Origin: Planctomycetota bacterium
GTDB lineage: Bacteria; Planctomycetota; Phycisphaerae; Sedimentisphaerales; Anaerohalosphaeraceae
Length of the DNA stretch: 64,000 nucleotides
Direction: 5' to 3'
NCBI GenBank assembly: GCA_029552545.1
Contig: JAKPDO010000006.1
Coordinates: 167,879 to 231,878, forward strand
Part shown: positions 1-9,785 of the stretch, one piece after another
Layout of the letters: every line of letters starts with the position of its first letter
How positions within the stretch are numbered: position 1 is the stretch's first letter
Notes under the pieces: model-generated
The model's database searches: none
What the model saw: only the letters and a program-made list of their open reading frames with translations
Told to the model about the DNA's origin: nothing
Program-made: the position numbers and the translations under genes

Positions 1-22
1 CCCATGGGCTTGCGCCCGTGGC
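1..22 (-). repeat. REP-like hairpin, copy 1
   Basis: The first bases form an 8-bp stem (one G-T pair) around a 4-base loop that reads GCAA, a GNRA tetraloop, on the minus strand. The same kind of GC-rich, GNRA-capped hairpin occurs on the plus strand at 60211-60230 and 63260-63279. I infer a dispersed REP-like element. It may begin before the window. The rest of 23-280 holds no gene, only the upstream element listed at 121-166. Confidence 0.5.
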
Positions 23-120
23 TAATTTAATTTGAAGGGCATGCGTCCCGGGTGACGACACACTTTCCCGATATATCAGACATAAAGGGTATAGTCTGGC
101 CATATTCTTATCAAACCTAT

Positions 121-166
121 GAATATGAAAAGTTATTTCAGTAATCCGGGGAGAACTTATCTTATT
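121..166 (+). promoter_or_regulatory. Conserved upstream element, copy A
   Basis: About 46 bases starting GAATATGAAAAGTTATTT and ending TTATCTTATT closely match 6126-6170, with one 1-base gap. Both copies lie upstream of a secreted-protein gene, this one about 115 bases before the pectate lyase start. A shared promoter or activator site is inferred. No clear sigma-70 hexamer pair was identified in it. Confidence 0.4.
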
Positions 167-280
167 GTTTTGCTACCATTGATGCAAATGTGGTGAGGGT
201 TATTGTTTTTTCGGCACTCTCCGAATAGGGGGACGGTCAGTATGATTAGACCCCGGAGCCGAGGTTCCTGGAGGGAATGG

Positions 281-3200
281 ATGAAAATCATCGCGATACT
301 TCCTATCCTTGTTATCCTTTTGTGCCCGCCTTGTTTTGCCGTGGATTCAGAGCCGATTGGATGGGCGACAACGGCCGGAGGCACGACCGGCGGTCAGGGC
401 GGCGAAGTGGTGACCGTAACGAATAAGGCCGAGTTCGTAAACGCCGTCAGCGGAGACACGCCCCGCATTGTCCAGGTGCTCGGAACGATTCACGGCGATT
501 ACAATATCCCCAATGTAGGGTCCAACAAGACCATTCTGGGTATCGGCTACGATGCGAAGATTGTGGGCTTCAGCGTCAAGGTCAGCGATGTGGATAACGT
601 CATCGTCCGAAACCTGACTTTTCAGGGTGCGGTGCCGCAGGACGGGCTGATTTGCCGGCGCGCCACTCACGTCTGGATTGACCACTGCACATTCCTGGAC
701 TGTGCGGACGGGCTGTGCGATATTACCGACCAGGGCGATTATATCACAGTTTCCTGGTGCCGGTTCTACTATACCAGCAAGGTGAATCCCCACCGGTTTG
801 CCTGTCTGGTCGGCTCGACCGACGACAACCCCGCGGATGTGGGCAAGCTGAATGTGACCTTTCATCATAACTGGTGGGGGCCTTATGTGGATCAGCGGAT
901 GCCGCGCGGGCGATACGGAAAAGATCATGTGTTCAACAACTACTACTCCTGCACCGGAAACTCCTATTGCGTCGGGGGCTCCTGGGGTTTTAAGGTGCTT
1001 TTGGAGAACAATTATTTTAACCAGGTGAAAAACCCGATTGCTGACGCCGGACGAGTTGATTCGGGCACCAGCGGCACCTTTACGGTGGAGATCAAGTCCG
1101 TCGGCAACATTTTCAATGCCTGCACCGGGACGATGTCGGGGTACGGCAGTGCCTTTGTGCCTCCTTATCCATACACGCTGGATGCAGCGGCCAACATCCC
1201 TTCGATTGTCACGGAAGGGTCCGGAACAACGATTCTGGTCGGAGACTCGGCTCTTTGGCCGGTTCAGGCGACGGTTCCAAACCCGGCCAACGGGGATTTT
1301 TGTGCGGCGACAACGGCGACGCTGAGCTGGCGTGCGGGCCATACGGCCGTCAGCCACAATGTCTATTTCGGGACCTCGCCGACCGAGCTGGTCAGCTTCG
1401 GCAATCAAACGGCAACCACCTTCACACCGCCGACCCTGACGGCGGATACGAAGTATTACTGGCGGGTGGATGAAGTGACCGCCGACAATACAGTGATTCC
1501 CGGCCAAGTGTGGATGTTTAAGACGGTGCCGACTCTTCCGTCGGACCTGATACATTACTGGCCGTTTGATGTGGATTTTCTGGATGTATCGAAGGTCTAT
1601 GCTTCGAATCCGAACCATCCGTTTGGAGCGGCCTGGCTGGATTCCAGCGCCAAGCTGCTGGGTGGTGGCTGTCTGGATTTGACGTATCCGAAAGACGGTC
1701 TGATTGTCGGCTGGTCGGATACGGGAACCAATCGGGTTTTTCCGAACGCCGCTCCGATGACGATTTCGCTGTGGTTTAAGCCCACGGCCCTGCCTGCCTC
1801 TGATAAAACCGCCTGTATGCTGGGCACCAAAGTCGGCACACTAACAACCGCCAAGACGTTCCGCATTGAGCTGCTGCCGTCCGGGGCGTGCCGACTGACT
1901 GTTGATACGCAGACGCCGGAATTCGGCAATCTGCCTGTTCTGAATCAGTGGAACCATGTGCTGGTGTCCATTGATGCATCCGGCCAGCTGCGCGGCTGGC
2001 TGAACGCCAGCGAGGCCGGTTCGATTGCTCTGACGACTTCTGCGTCGAACAATTATAACGGCCAATACACCGGGATTGGTTTCTATGGGGATGAACCGAG
2101 CGTCAACGGAATGAGCCGGGGGGAGTACACCGGCTATATCGATGATGTAGCCGTCTGGAGCCGCTGGTCTGACCGGACCTTTGCGGAACTTCTTTACAAT
2201 GACGGTCTCGGCCGGTTGGCTGTCGGAAATCCCGTATTTACAACGGATTTGATTGAGAATCCGGACGCCGTTGAACTGGCACCGTATGTCGGCCGGACGC
2301 TGCGGCCCTATACGGAAGGCATCGGCACCTTCCGCAAAATCTCCGGTCCTGACTGGCTGATTGTCAGTCCCAACGGGAATCTGTCGGGGGCACCGAAGGA
2401 TGCGGACACAGGGCCCAATACGTTCACCGTTGTTTTTGAGAATACATCCGGACAATCCGATACAGCTGTGATGACGCTCAATGCGGCCAATGTTTATTCC
2501 GGAGCCAAAGGGCTGGAGGATTTGGCCGGAATGGCCGAAAAATGGCTTTGGGCGGACTGCGGAGATTTTCCGCCATGCTCCGGTGCGGACCAAAACGGTG
2601 ACCGCCGAGTGGATATGCTCGATTTTGCCCGGTTTGCCTCCGCCTGGCTGGCGGATGAAACGCTTGTGCTTTCTCTGCCGTTTGAGGAAACAGACGGGAA
2701 TACAACGAAGGATATATCCCTTTATTCGAGGACGGCCAACCTGACGGGCGGACCGACGTGGACGGAGGGTGTTTCGGGCGGCGGCCTTCTGCTGGACGGG
2801 CTGGATGATTTTGCCGAGTTTTCTGACTATTTTGGAATCAGCGGCGGACGGGCGCGGACCGTTTGTGCCTGGATTCAAACCACGCAGACGGGCGGAATGA
2901 TTTTGACCTACGGCGGCCTGGATACCGGGACCCGCTGGCTGTTTTTTGTCAATAATTCAAAACTTCAGCTGGGTGTGAGCGGCGGCAATATTCTCAGCAA
3001 TCAGACCGTTGCCGACGGGCAGTGGCATCATGTGGCGGCGGTTCTGGAAGCACCGGAGACGGGACCGGCGACTGTGCAGCATCTCCGGCTGTATATTGAC
3101 GGTCAGCCGGATGCAGGGACCTATACGAATCCCGCTTTACAGGTCAATACCGGAACCGCATGTCCGGTGCGAATTGGGGTGATGCAGCAGACCTCCGGCC

Positions 3201-3304
3201 TGCCGGGGAGTTTTTTCAGCGGCTGCATCGATGAGGTTCGGCTTTATGAGCGGGCCCTGAGTCCGCAGGAGATTCAGACGCTTTATCAGCAGGGGAACCG
3301 GTGA
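281..3304 (+). CDS. Secreted PL1 pectate lyase with LamG, Ig-like and dockerin-like modules
   Basis: Secreted multidomain lyase expected to cleave pectate or pectin by beta-elimination. The ATG at 281 is chosen over the upstream in-frame start at 203 because GGAGGG lies 5 bases before it and a classic signal peptide (MKIIAILPILVIL) begins there, giving 1007 residues. Order: signal peptide; PL1 beta-helix (about 25-310) with 'WIDHCTF', 'FHHNWWG' and 'RMPRGRYG', the last matching the catalytic-arginine region of PL1 lyases; fibronectin-like module (330-415) ending 'YYWRVDEV'; LamG (about 420-645); putative-Ig module (650-735); dockerin-like segment (740-792) with 'DQNGDRRVDMLDFARFASAWL'-type Ca-loop residues D/N/D/D; second LamG (795-1000). 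The dockerin-like segment is internal rather than terminal, which is unusual. The PL1 call is firm; the precise substrate is not. Confidence 0.9.
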   Translation: MKIIAILPILVILLCPPCFAVDSEPIGWATTAGGTTGGQGGEVVTVTNKAEFVNAVSGDTPRIVQVLGTIHGDYNIPNVGSNKTILGIGYDAKIVGFSVKVSDVDNVIVRNLTFQGAVPQDGLICRRATHVWIDHCTFLDCADGLCDITDQGDYITVSWCRFYYTSKVNPHRFACLVGSTDDNPADVGKLNVTFHHNWWGPYVDQRMPRGRYGKDHVFNNYYSCTGNSYCVGGSWGFKVLLENNYFNQVKNPIADAGRVDSGTSGTFTVEIKSVGNIFNACTGTMSGYGSAFVPPYPYTLDAAANIPSIVTEGSGTTILVGDSALWPVQATVPNPANGDFCAATTATLSWRAGHTAVSHNVYFGTSPTELVSFGNQTATTFTPPTLTADTKYYWRVDEVTADNTVIPGQVWMFKTVPTLPSDLIHYWPFDVDFLDVSKVYASNPNHPFGAAWLDSSAKLLGGGCLDLTYPKDGLIVGWSDTGTNRVFPNAAPMTISLWFKPTALPASDKTACMLGTKVGTLTTAKTFRIELLPSGACRLTVDTQTPEFGNLPVLNQWNHVLVSIDASGQLRGWLNASEAGSIALTTSASNNYNGQYTGIGFYGDEPSVNGMSRGEYTGYIDDVAVWSRWSDRTFAELLYNDGLGRLAVGNPVFTTDLIENPDAVELAPYVGRTLRPYTEGIGTFRKISGPDWLIVSPNGNLSGAPKDADTGPNTFTVVFENTSGQSDTAVMTLNAANVYSGAKGLEDLAGMAEKWLWADCGDFPPCSGADQNGDRRVDMLDFARFASAWLADETLVLSLPFEETDGNTTKDISLYSRTANLTGGPTWTEGVSGGGLLLDGLDDFAEFSDYFGISGGRARTVCAWIQTTQTGGMILTYGGLDTGTRWLFFVNNSKLQLGVSGGNILSNQTVADGQWHHVAAVLEAPETGPATVQHLRLYIDGQPDAGTYTNPALQVNTGTACPVRIGVMQQTSGLPGSFFSGCIDEVRLYERALSPQEIQTLYQQGNR

Positions 3305-3400
3305 AAACAAGTTCGTGGTTGAGGGGTTTGTATGAGAACAAGCGGTGAGGGTGTTTATCGAAATCGGGTTTTGTTTGCTGTCGAAGAAAGGAACAGGTTG

Positions 3401-6025
3401 ATGAGAAGAGAAGTTTTGGTTCTGTTTGCTGTTCTGGTTGCGGCGTTGTCCCTGATTGCCGGTGCGGACCCCGGACCGCTTGTGTTGTTTTATACCAGTC
3501 CGGCGACGTACACCTCGAATGCTACATCGAATGCGGCGTTGCCGATCGGGAATGGAAAATTGGCCGCGATGGTGTACGGCGGGATGGGCGAGGAAATCAT
3601 TCAGTTCAATGAGGATACAGTCTGGGCGGGCCATCCGCATAATTATGCTCACACCGGAGCGTCGGCCTACCTGCAGCAGATTCGAAACTATATATGGGCC
3701 GGGCAGGGCAAGAATGCCTATGATCTTGTTGCTAAAAACAATTTTATGAGCGTTCCGCTGCGTCAGTGTCCCTATCAGCCGACAGCGGAGCTGCGGCTGA
3801 CATTTAACCATTCCGGGACGAATTACCGACGGCAGCTGGATTTGACGACGGCTACCGCCTCGGTGACCTACACAGCCGGAGGGGTGACGTATCAGCGAGA
3901 CTGTTTTGCCAGTTATCCGGACAATGTGATTGTGATTCGTTTGACGGCCAGCCAGCCCGGAAAGATTGGTTTTACGTGCAGTTTGACTACACCGCATACG
4001 GTCGTCAGCCGTTCTGTCAGCGGCAATGATGTGGTTCTTCGCGGAGCAGTCGATCATGTGGGCTTAAACGGTCTGGCCAGCGATGTGGAGTTTGAAACTC
4101 GCGTGCGGATTCTTTCCGAGGGGGGTTCGGTGACTCCGTCCGGGCAGACTTTGGTGGTCAGCGGAGCGGATGCCGTGACGCTGGTGCTGGGGGCTGCGTC
4201 GAATGTTGTTCGGTATAATGATATCAGCGGCAATCCGAGTCAGCGGTGCCTGGACACGGTCTCCAGCGCCGCCGCCAAAGGGTTTGCCGCATTGCGTCAG
4301 GCCCAGTTAAACGACTATCAAGCCCTTTTTAATCGTGTGACGCTGGATTTAGGCACTTCGGATAAGGTCAACAACCCCACCGATGTGCGTCTGAAGGCCA
4401 TTGAGACCGGCGTGGCTGCCGCTAAGTATGACTGGTCGCTTTTCAATGCGGATGATTTGCAGCTGCTGACGGTCAATTTTCAGATGGCTCGGTATCTGCT
4501 GATTTCGGGTTCTCGTCCCGGCTCCCAGCCGCTGAATTTGCAGGGGAAGTGGAATAACGAGTTTGAGCCCTCGTGGGAGGGCAAGATGACCCTCAATATC
4601 AACGAGGAGATGAATTACTGGGCGGCGGAGGTGACGAATCTGGCGGAATGTCACGAGCCGCTGTTTGATATGATTCAGGATTTGTCGGAGACGGGGGCTG
4701 TTGTGGCGGCGGAGCACTATGGTGCGGACGGCTGGGTTGTGCACCACAATACCGATTTGTGGCGCGGGGCGGCCCCCATCAACAGTCCGGGAGGGCTGTG
4801 GCCGAGCGGCGGGGCCTGGCTGTGTATGCATCTGTGGTGGCATTATGAATACAGCGGAGATGTCAATTTTCTGGCGGAAGTCTATCCGTTAATGAAAGGG
4901 GCGGCGGAGTTTTTTGTGGACTTTCTGGTGCCGGACCCGCGGACGGGCAGAATTCCTTATCTGCTGACGAATCCTTCACATTCGCCGGAGCAGCCCAATC
5001 CGGCTCTGGGAGACAACGGCGAACTTGTAGCCGGCCCCACGATGGACTGCCAGCTGATTCGGAATTTGTTTACGTATGTGATTGAGGCAAGCAAAATTCT
5101 GGGGGTGGATGCGGAGTTTCGCCAGCTCTTGGAGCAGAAGCGTTCCCAGCTGCCGCCCAACCAGATCGGACGATACGGCCAGCTGCAGGAATGGCTGGAG
5201 GATGTGGATGTGCCGAATACGCATCGGCATCTGTCGCATCTGGTGGACCTGATGCCGGCCGGCAATATTACCCCACACCACACGCCGGAGCTGGCGGCGG
5301 CGACGGAAGTGGTTCTCAACTGGAAAGGGGATGACACCAACAATACGGCCTGGAGCCAGGCATGGAAGATGTGCTGCCGGGTGCGTCTTGGTCAAGGCAA
5401 TCATGCCTATATGATTCTCAATAAAATTCTCGGCACATCGCATACGTACAATATGACCTTTTCCCGCAAAGGCGGCACGGCTGACGGAACTTCTGAAAAC
5501 CAGATTGACGGCAATCTGGGGGTTCTGATGGGGATGGCCGAAATGTTTTTGCAGAGCCATCAGGGGGAGGTGTATTTGCTGCCGGCCCTGCCGGACAAAA
5601 TGGTCAATGGGAGCGTAACCGGCCTGAGGGCCCGCGGGGGGTTCGAAGTGGATATCACCTGGCAAAATCACGCATTGAGGAGTGCCCAAATCCGCTCTCA
5701 GCTTGGCAGAACCTGCCGGGTTCGTTCGGCCTGGCCGATTGCCGTGACCGACGGGTCCGGCGGAAGCGTCCCTGTGCAGTCGCCGGGGGAAAATCTTTAC
5801 GAATTCCCCACGCAGGCCGGGCAGAGCTACACACTGACGGCGTATTCCTGTACAGCCCCGATTTTATCGGACTATAACCAGGACTGTCAGGTAGATTTTG
5901 AGGATTTTGCTGCTCTTGCAGGGGACTGGCTAAATGGCGGCGAGGGGCTGGACCTGTCGGATTTGGCCCAGATGGCGATAGACTGGCTTGCATGCGGACG
6001 GGACCCCGCAGACACCTGTCGGTAG
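3401..6025 (+). CDS. GH95-family alpha-L-fucosidase with dockerin-like C-terminus
   Basis: Secreted glycoside hydrolase of family GH95, whose members mostly remove alpha-1,2-linked L-fucose (some act on L-galactose). The ATG at 3401 precedes a signal peptide ([19 protein letters not shown]) and has AGAAAGGA upstream; the upstream in-frame start at 3332 would only add residues before it. The 874-residue product has the family N-terminal domain ('[15 protein letters not shown]', 'NEDTVWAG'), the asparagine motif '[10 protein letters not shown]' near 397, the general-acid region 'GQLQEW' near 593, 'HRHLSHL' near 607 and the general-base region 'QIDGNLG' near 700 (usually FQIDGNFG). Residues about 825-870 hold two dockerin-like repeats ('[19 protein letters not shown]', '[14 protein letters not shown]'). 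It lies 96 bases after the pectate lyase and is probably co-expressed, suggesting attack on a fucosylated pectin-type polymer (inference). Confidence 0.93.
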   Translation: MRREVLVLFAVLVAALSLIAGADPGPLVLFYTSPATYTSNATSNAALPIGNGKLAAMVYGGMGEEIIQFNEDTVWAGHPHNYAHTGASAYLQQIRNYIWAGQGKNAYDLVAKNNFMSVPLRQCPYQPTAELRLTFNHSGTNYRRQLDLTTATASVTYTAGGVTYQRDCFASYPDNVIVIRLTASQPGKIGFTCSLTTPHTVVSRSVSGNDVVLRGAVDHVGLNGLASDVEFETRVRILSEGGSVTPSGQTLVVSGADAVTLVLGAASNVVRYNDISGNPSQRCLDTVSSAAAKGFAALRQAQLNDYQALFNRVTLDLGTSDKVNNPTDVRLKAIETGVAAAKYDWSLFNADDLQLLTVNFQMARYLLISGSRPGSQPLNLQGKWNNEFEPSWEGKMTLNINEEMNYWAAEVTNLAECHEPLFDMIQDLSETGAVVAAEHYGADGWVVHHNTDLWRGAAPINSPGGLWPSGGAWLCMHLWWHYEYSGDVNFLAEVYPLMKGAAEFFVDFLVPDPRTGRIPYLLTNPSHSPEQPNPALGDNGELVAGPTMDCQLIRNLFTYVIEASKILGVDAEFRQLLEQKRSQLPPNQIGRYGQLQEWLEDVDVPNTHRHLSHLVDLMPAGNITPHHTPELAAATEVVLNWKGDDTNNTAWSQAWKMCCRVRLGQGNHAYMILNKILGTSHTYNMTFSRKGGTADGTSENQIDGNLGVLMGMAEMFLQSHQGEVYLLPALPDKMVNGSVTGLRARGGFEVDITWQNHALRSAQIRSQLGRTCRVRSAWPIAVTDGSGGSVPVQSPGENLYEFPTQAGQSYTLTAYSCTAPILSDYNQDCQVDFEDFAALAGDWLNGGEGLDLSDLAQMAIDWLACGRDPADTCR

Positions 6026-6125
6026 AAAGAAATTGGATATTATAGATAATATATAGAGCAAAATACCGAGTTTTGATTGAATAAACGTCTGTTTTTTTTG
6101 TTTTGGTTTAATTTGGCGAATCTAA

Positions 6126-6170
6126 GAAAATGATAAGTTATTTGTAAAATACAGGAGGAATTATCTTATT
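6126..6170 (+). promoter_or_regulatory. Conserved upstream element, copy B
   Basis: This stretch matches 121-166 (shared AAGTTATTT, a purine-rich GG..GA centre and TTATCTTATT). It sits in the 372-base gap between the GH95 gene and the PEP-CTERM gene, about 228 bases before the latter. A 6-bp inverted repeat, CAGGAG/CTCCTG, overlaps its right end. Nothing else recognisable was found in 6026-6397. Confidence 0.4.
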
Positions 6171-6397
6171 TCTCCTGATAAGATGCGGGATAATGCAGGT
6201 TTGTAAAAATAGGCAACAGCTCATTCAAAAATTGAATAAGGGGGAGAGGAGCACATCGATTTTTTCTCCGGATGAGAAGACTTCTTTCCCGTTTTCCCTT
6301 GATTTTTCTCGAAACGATTCTGTTTGCGTGTGGGTGTGTGCAGACTATAGCTAAAGTTGTGCGTATTCCTATTATCACTTTTTTGGAGGAAGGAAAA

Positions 6398-7276
6398 ATG
6401 AAGAAACTAATTGTTTTTGTAGGCATTGCTGCGGTCGCGCTGTTCGTGGCGAATGCGAAAGCCCTGACGATCACAACAAACATGGGCGGTGCCGACTGCG
6501 AGATGCGAGAGGAATCTCCGGACAGCAACCGCGGTACGAGTACGGAAATCGCCTCGCGCGTCAGTGCAAAATCCCTCGGTGCCAGTTATGACCATCAGTC
6601 TTTGATTTATCTGAAGTTTAATGTCTCCAGTGTTACCGAGGCGGACCTGATGAAAGACATCATTGTGCGGACGACCATTCGAAACACCAACATGGCTCCT
6701 GGTCGATACCAAGATACTGTCCCGCCCATCGGTCCCAACACGGGTTGGGATTACTATGTGCTGGATCCGACCGTTTCGGGGGCTAACTGGGATGAATTGA
6801 CGATTACCCCCAACACTGCGCCGGGGCTGTACATTGACGGCGATTATACGACCAAGCCGATCTATGATTTCTTAGGGGAATTGAATGAGGGTCTGACGTA
6901 TCTGGGCCGGCGGTTGTATGATGATCAATATCTCGTGAGCGGGCATCTGGCTGTGGGGGCACCTTTTGACTTTGTTCTGGCGCCGGGCAGTGCATTGCAT
7001 CAGGCGGTTCAGACAGCCCTGTCTACCGACCATAAGACGGTGACTGTGATTATGTATATCGCCCACAATGCGGATAACGATAACACCCAGTGGATTAACT
7101 TTAATTATCTGTTCAACCCGAAAGAGATGACAACTCTGAACAATGACCCTGCCAGCCCGTGGGGCGGAAAGTCGAATGCCAACGGAGAATTTTCTCCGTC
7201 GCTGATTTTTGTTCCGGAACCGGCCACAATGATTTTGCTGGGTCTGGGCGGGCTGCTTCTGCGAAGAAAAAGTTAA
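6398..7276 (+). CDS. PEP-CTERM secreted protein, DNRLRE-like
   Basis: A 292-residue secreted protein. The ATG at 6398 is chosen because GGAGGA lies at 6385-6390 and a signal peptide (MKKLIVFVGIAAVALFVANA) starts there; the longer reading from 6272 lacks this. The body ('SLIYLKFNVSSV', repeated beta-strand pattern) resembles DNRLRE-type carbohydrate-binding-like modules, a weak assignment. The last 22 residues are a textbook PEP-CTERM tail: 'VPEPATM', a hydrophobic stretch 'ILLGLGGLLL', then 'RRKS'. Such tails are processed by an exosortase, which is not in this window. Likely anchored at or released from the cell surface. It follows the GH95 gene but has its own upstream element, so it is probably transcribed separately. 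Confidence 0.8.
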   Translation: MKKLIVFVGIAAVALFVANAKALTITTNMGGADCEMREESPDSNRGTSTEIASRVSAKSLGASYDHQSLIYLKFNVSSVTEADLMKDIIVRTTIRNTNMAPGRYQDTVPPIGPNTGWDYYVLDPTVSGANWDELTITPNTAPGLYIDGDYTTKPIYDFLGELNEGLTYLGRRLYDDQYLVSGHLAVGAPFDFVLAPGSALHQAVQTALSTDHKTVTVIMYIAHNADNDNTQWINFNYLFNPKEMTTLNNDPASPWGGKSNANGEFSPSLIFVPEPATMILLGLGGLLLRRKS

Positions 7277-7291
7277 TTGTCAGCAAAAAAA

Positions 7292-7331
7292 GATTCAGGT
7301 ACTGCACACAAAAGGGTGCAGTACCTGAATC
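7292..7331 (-). terminator. 16-bp perfect hairpin, intrinsic-terminator-like on the minus strand
   Basis: GATTCAGGTACTGCAC (7292-7307) pairs perfectly with 7316-7331 around an 8-base loop. On the minus strand the stem is followed directly by seven T residues, as in a rho-independent terminator. On the plus strand there is no T run after it, so it is a poor terminator for the PEP-CTERM gene. No convincing minus-strand gene lies to its right. Confidence 0.5.
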
Positions 7332-7625
7332 GTCCTTGCCGCTGTTGTGGTGTGAGGAGAGGGAGAGGTTCTTTAAAATAAGGCAGAGCCAAGTCTGCTG
7401 GAGAAGGTTTTTGCCGGGTGTGTACGGCGGGACCGAAGTGAGTCAGCTTTCCAGTTTTTTGCGATTTCGTTGCCAGGACGTCCAAAGAAGGTTCCCGCTT
7501 TGCTGAATCAGTGAGTTTGTCTGTCATGGAATGAAAGCGGTTGTCATCATAGTTTTTTGTATTCGAGAATTGAGGCGGGAACAAGCGTCGCTGAACAGGG
7601 TAAGAAACATTGAAAGGATGGAAAA
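7332..7625. other. Intergenic region without a recognised gene
   Basis: About 290 bases between the hairpin and the next gene. The minus strand stays open for 132 codons (7273-7671), but that reading frame runs into the signal peptide of the next gene and through the hairpin, and I recognise no family in it. The last bases (GAAAGGATGGAAAA) supply the ribosome-binding site of the gene at 7626. Confidence 0.4.
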
Positions 7626-9746
7626 ATGACAAGAATTTTCTGTATCCTGAGCTGTTTATGCATTGCGTCAACGGCCTTTCCGTTGTCGATTACGAATGGG
7701 GATTTTGAGAACCAATTTGATGTGCCTTATAACAAGGATATTTTGTATTGGTATGATTACGGCGGCCCTTCGATTGCTGTCGATCAGGGCCCCTTTTTCC
7801 TCGGCCAAATCACGTCTTCTATTTTCGGCAGCAAATGTGTGTACATGGGAAAAGAAGCGAATACGAATCAAGACGGCGGCAATCACACCTATGTTTACCA
7901 AAGTATCGGTTTCTACGACGGGAATCCGCCGGTGGTTGAGGTCGAATTGGATTGGGGACTTGCTCCAGGCCGGGTCGGCGGACCGATGGGCGTGACGGTC
8001 ATGATTCTGGAGTCTGACGGAACCTTTGTGCCCAGTGAATGGGAAGGACAAGCAGGCGAGATTTATGGAAAACCCGGAATCCGTGAAATCGGCCGTGGCA
8101 CGATTGTCCGGACGACTGCTACGGGGGTTGTGTTCCATGAACGGTTCCAGATTGATTTAAGGAGCACCGTCGTCGGCCGAGAACTGTTCCTCCGGTTCAA
8201 CAACTACAAAGTCGGGGCTCTGGTGCCTTATGTGCAGATTGACAATATCACTCTTTCTCCGTCGTCGGTGGTGAATAAAGCTCCTCAGGAAGGGGCTTTG
8301 TATATTCCGGTCTGGCGAACAGAGTCGGGGAATGATTTGGTTTTTGAGATTGTAGACCCGGAGATTACTTCCGTGGATGTTTTGTTTGGTCCGGAAAATG
8401 ACCCGAATCTGAGCACAAAACCGCAGTATAAGATTGTTCAAAACAGGCCGGTGTCGATGGGGCTGAATACGGTGACCCTGGAAAGCGAACTGGCGCAGGA
8501 CCTGAACTGGGAGACAAACTATTATTGGAAGGTTCTGGCTTATAAGTCCGACGGAATGGGCGGGCGTACGCTGAAATATACGGGACATATTTCGAGTTTC
8601 AAGACTATTCAGCGGGGACCTTATCTGGCCGCCGTCAGTCCGGATGTGCTCGGGGTTTGGCCCGGAAGCAGTGCGGTTTTTACGGTGCCGTTCAGCGTGA
8701 GTGCGGATACCTTCCAGTGGTATAAACAGGGCAATCCGAATCCGCTTGTAAACGGGTCCAAGTACAGCGGAGCGGATTCGAATTCGCTGACGATTTTCAA
8801 TGTGCAGCGTGCAGACGAGGGCACGTACTATTGTGTCGGAAGAGAGACAGCCACCGGTCTGACCTCTTCAACCCTGGCGCCCGGCGTGCTGTTTATTAAA
8901 GAATTGAAGTCTTACTATCCGTTTGAGACGACCTATACCGTCGGGAGCAATGTTTATACTCCGGATGTCATCGGCGGCAAGGATGCAAAACTGGTGGGCG
9001 GGGCCTCGGTGGTGGTGAGTCCCTCCGACCCGAACAACCTCTTCGGCGGATATCTGGCCCTGCGGAATCCGAGAAATGTTACGCATACGCAGTATGCAGA
9101 GATTTCCGATACGTCGGTGGTTCATTATCCGGAGCTCACCATCAGCTGCTGGGTCAAGCCGGAGCTTTTGGACCTCGATTATGAACGAAACGCCCGGATA
9201 TTTGATTTTGGTCAGGATTCACAGAATTACTTCTTCCTGACTCTGCTGCGGAATACCAATCAGCCCTATTGTGAGATGAAACTGAACAACAGCAGCCGGG
9301 ACACGGCGGCAACCGGAGATATCGGATACGGCACAAAATGGCTGTATGTCGTTCTGACCGTAGCAGACGGGCTTGACCAGGATGGGCAAACGGCGACCCT
9401 GGGCAAAATCTATATCAACGGTCAATACGGTGGGGGCGAGGGATTGTATCATCCGAATGAGATTTCCAAGATGTACAACTACATCGGCAAAGCCATTGAC
9501 CAGACGGGAACTCCTCCGAACTTTAACGGCCTGATTGATGAGCTGAAGATTTACAACTATGCCAAAACCGCCGAGGAAATTGCCCGGGAATACATGGCGG
9601 TTCGCACGGATGTGGAATCGATCTGCAATATGGAAAGCTATGATTTGGCCGACTGGGACTACAACAGCAACTGTCGGATTGATCTTCCCGACCTTGCGGA
9701 AATTGCAGAAAGATGGCTGGACAACTACCTGGTGTATTTTGATTAA
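7626..9746 (+). CDS. Secreted Ig/LamG protein with C-terminal dockerin-like module (paralogue 1)
   Basis: A 706-residue secreted protein. A signal peptide (MTRIFCILSCLCIASTAF) is followed by an N-terminal jelly-roll-like region opening with 'ITNGDFE', a fibronectin-like stretch ending 'NYYWKVLAY', an Ig-like domain (about 335-420) with 'FQWYKQG' and 'DEGTYYCVG', a LamG/concanavalin-like domain (about 428-650, 'SYYPFETTYTVG', 'GLIDELKIYNYA') and a dockerin-like tail (about 662-706) with 'DYNSNCRIDLPDLAEIAERWL'-type Ca-loop residues. No catalytic domain was recognised; a binding or structural surface protein is likely. The next gene is a full-length paralogue, 39 bases downstream. Confidence 0.85.
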   Translation: MTRIFCILSCLCIASTAFPLSITNGDFENQFDVPYNKDILYWYDYGGPSIAVDQGPFFLGQITSSIFGSKCVYMGKEANTNQDGGNHTYVYQSIGFYDGNPPVVEVELDWGLAPGRVGGPMGVTVMILESDGTFVPSEWEGQAGEIYGKPGIREIGRGTIVRTTATGVVFHERFQIDLRSTVVGRELFLRFNNYKVGALVPYVQIDNITLSPSSVVNKAPQEGALYIPVWRTESGNDLVFEIVDPEITSVDVLFGPENDPNLSTKPQYKIVQNRPVSMGLNTVTLESELAQDLNWETNYYWKVLAYKSDGMGGRTLKYTGHISSFKTIQRGPYLAAVSPDVLGVWPGSSAVFTVPFSVSADTFQWYKQGNPNPLVNGSKYSGADSNSLTIFNVQRADEGTYYCVGRETATGLTSSTLAPGVLFIKELKSYYPFETTYTVGSNVYTPDVIGGKDAKLVGGASVVVSPSDPNNLFGGYLALRNPRNVTHTQYAEISDTSVVHYPELTISCWVKPELLDLDYERNARIFDFGQDSQNYFFLTLLRNTNQPYCEMKLNNSSRDTAATGDIGYGTKWLYVVLTVADGLDQDGQTATLGKIYINGQYGGGEGLYHPNEISKMYNYIGKAIDQTGTPPNFNGLIDELKIYNYAKTAEEIAREYMAVRTDVESICNMESYDLADWDYNSNCRIDLPDLAEIAERWLDNYLVYFD

Positions 9747-9785
9747 GGACTATCCAAGAGGCAAATAAACGGAAAGGATAGAACA

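Noticed and set aside
347..1618. 423-residue minus-strand frame opposite the pectate lyase
   Set aside because: Antisense of a clear PL1 gene; lacks start signals and homologous motifs.
7273..7671. 132-residue minus-strand frame in the gap before the first LamG gene
   Set aside because: It overlaps the next gene's signal peptide and passes through a terminator hairpin; no family or start site supports it.
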